Source: Clostridiales bacterium
GTDB taxonomy: Bacteria; Bacillota; Clostridia; Lachnospirales; WQUN01
Direction: 5' to 3'
Assembly (NCBI GenBank): GCA_031269415.1
Contig: JAISZF010000193.1
Coordinates: 1 to 7,309, forward strand
Length of the DNA: 7,309 nt
Every line of letters starts with the position of its first letter. The first letter of the stretch is position 1. Position numbers and translations under genes: made by a program. Under the pieces are notes generated by a model, which made no database searches, had not been told where the DNA came from, and saw only the letters and a program-made list of their open reading frames with translations. This document shows positions 7,093-7,309 of the stretch, piece after piece.

Positions 7093-7113
7093 GGCGCGAT
7101 AGCGCCTTTTTTT
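7091..7113 (+). terminator. Intrinsic terminator ending the gene cluster
   Basis: The perfect 7-bp stem AAGGCGC (7091-7097) / GCGCCTT (7102-7108) closes a GATA loop and runs into seven T residues (7107-7113). The left arm uses the last two bases of the TAA stop codon of the regulator gene, leaving no spacer. It is the only clear Rho-independent terminator in the window and marks the 3' end of the transcript. Confidence 0.92.
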
Positions 7114-7202
7114 GCGCCTGTCAGGTTTCGTGGGCGAAGACGCCAGCACCGATTTTCCCGCTCTATCTTTCCTATATCTCTACACGCCCCAAACCGTTAT
7201 GA

Positions 7203-7222
7203 AAAACATAGGAAAACATAGG
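7203..7222. repeat. Perfect tandem duplication of a 10-bp unit
   Basis: AAAACATAGG occurs twice back to back (7203-7212 and 7213-7222). The 10-bp period is close to one helical turn. The second copy's ATAGG also pairs with CCTAT (7226-7230) across an AAC loop as a 5-bp hairpin. Read on the minus strand, that hairpin is followed by GTTTT, so it might be a weak terminator for a gene entering from the right. It could equally be a protein-binding site or chance. Confidence 0.5.
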
Positions 7223-7254
7223 AACCCTATATTCTTCTTTAAAGTTCAACCTGA

Positions 7255-7308
7255 TTAAGCAATATACTTAACCATGTCTACCACTTTCGGCTGTAACGAC
7301 CAGCCACT
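7255..7308 (-). CDS. Possible C-terminal tail of a convergent gene, cut by the window edge
   Basis: Read on the minus strand from the right edge, one frame stays open for 17 codons (SGWSLQPKVVDMVKYIA) and ends in TAA at 7257-7255. The composition looks protein-like, and a convergent gene here would fit the terminator at 7091-7113 and the small minus-strand hairpin downstream of its stop. I do not recognise the family. Seventeen codons without a stop is weak evidence, so this is only a candidate. Confidence 0.25.
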   Translation of the reverse strand, partial: SGWSLQPKVVDMVKYIA

Positions 7309-7309
7309 A

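Larger units (their letters stand above)
7114..7309. other. Intergenic tail after the terminator
   Basis: About 195 bases follow the terminator with no supported complete gene. Short plus-strand frames (for example ATG 7199, 19 codons, and ATG 7274, open to the edge) lack ribosome-binding sites. The right half is visibly richer in A and T than the gene cluster. The segment holds the tandem 10-bp repeat and the candidate minus-strand tail. I saw no tRNA, CRISPR repeat or convincing promoter. Confidence 0.6.

Noticed and set aside
7133..7144. GGCG-AAGA-CGCC hairpin after the terminator
   Set aside because: The stem is only 4 bp, has no T run and does not extend. It is too weak to call a second terminator.
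6139..7149. Open frame of 336 codons on the minus strand opposite the peptidase and the regulator
   Set aside because: It runs antisense across two genes with clear family motifs and through the terminator. Its translation is rich in Arg and His with no domain signature, as expected of a shadow frame.
7199..7258. Small plus-strand frame starting MKNIGKHRN, 19 codons
   Set aside because: There is no Shine-Dalgarno before the ATG, and the frame is generated largely by the tandem repeat.

Overview
The window is one stretch of chromosome with genes packed head to tail on the + strand. It looks like a Firmicutes (Bacillota) genome, probably of the class Clostridia. The evidence is a recognisable walR-walK-walH-walI group (the essential cell-wall two-component system and its membrane regulators), NadD/YqeK/RsfS proteins of the Firmicutes type, strong Shine-Dalgarno sequences and a mixed-GC composition with frequent ATA isoleucine codons. 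Genus and species cannot be read from the sequence. Nothing suggests a phage, plasmid or CRISPR locus.

Layout. Positions 1-98 are the last 31 codons of the response regulator WalR. 95-1837 is the histidine kinase WalK (TTG start overlapping the walR stop). 1834-3162 is WalH/YycH and 3166-4017 is WalI/YycI, both single-pass membrane proteins that modulate WalK in model Firmicutes. The usual next gene, walJ/yycJ (a metallo-beta-lactamase-fold protein), is absent. Instead 4032-5222 encodes one polypeptide that joins NadD (nicotinate-nucleotide adenylyltransferase) to a YqeK HD-domain phosphohydrolase. 5234-5611 is RsfS, the ribosomal silencing factor. A secreted C39-like cysteine peptidase follows at 5608-6432, with its GTG start overlapping the rsfS stop. 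6466-7092 is a GntR-type winged-helix regulator with a C-terminal RCK_C (TrkA-C) domain, the architecture of the c-di-AMP sensor BusR. A strong intrinsic terminator starts in the stop codon of that gene (7091-7113).

How it works together. Neighbouring genes overlap or lie at most 33 bp apart, no internal terminator was seen, and one good terminator closes the set. The simplest reading is a single transcript from walR (or upstream) to the regulator gene. It would combine cell-wall sensing (WalRK/HI), NAD synthesis with a predicted Ap4A-hydrolysing domain, ribosome hibernation, an exported peptidase and a predicted c-di-AMP-responsive repressor. Each protein family is known. What is unusual is the fusion and the joining of the wal operon to a nadD-yqeK-rsfS growth-control module, with a BusR-like regulator that has no transporter gene next to it here.

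The last ~195 bases (7114-7309) hold no convincing complete gene. They contain a perfect tandem 10-bp repeat, a small hairpin, and perhaps the C-terminal tail of a convergent minus-strand gene entering from beyond the right edge.
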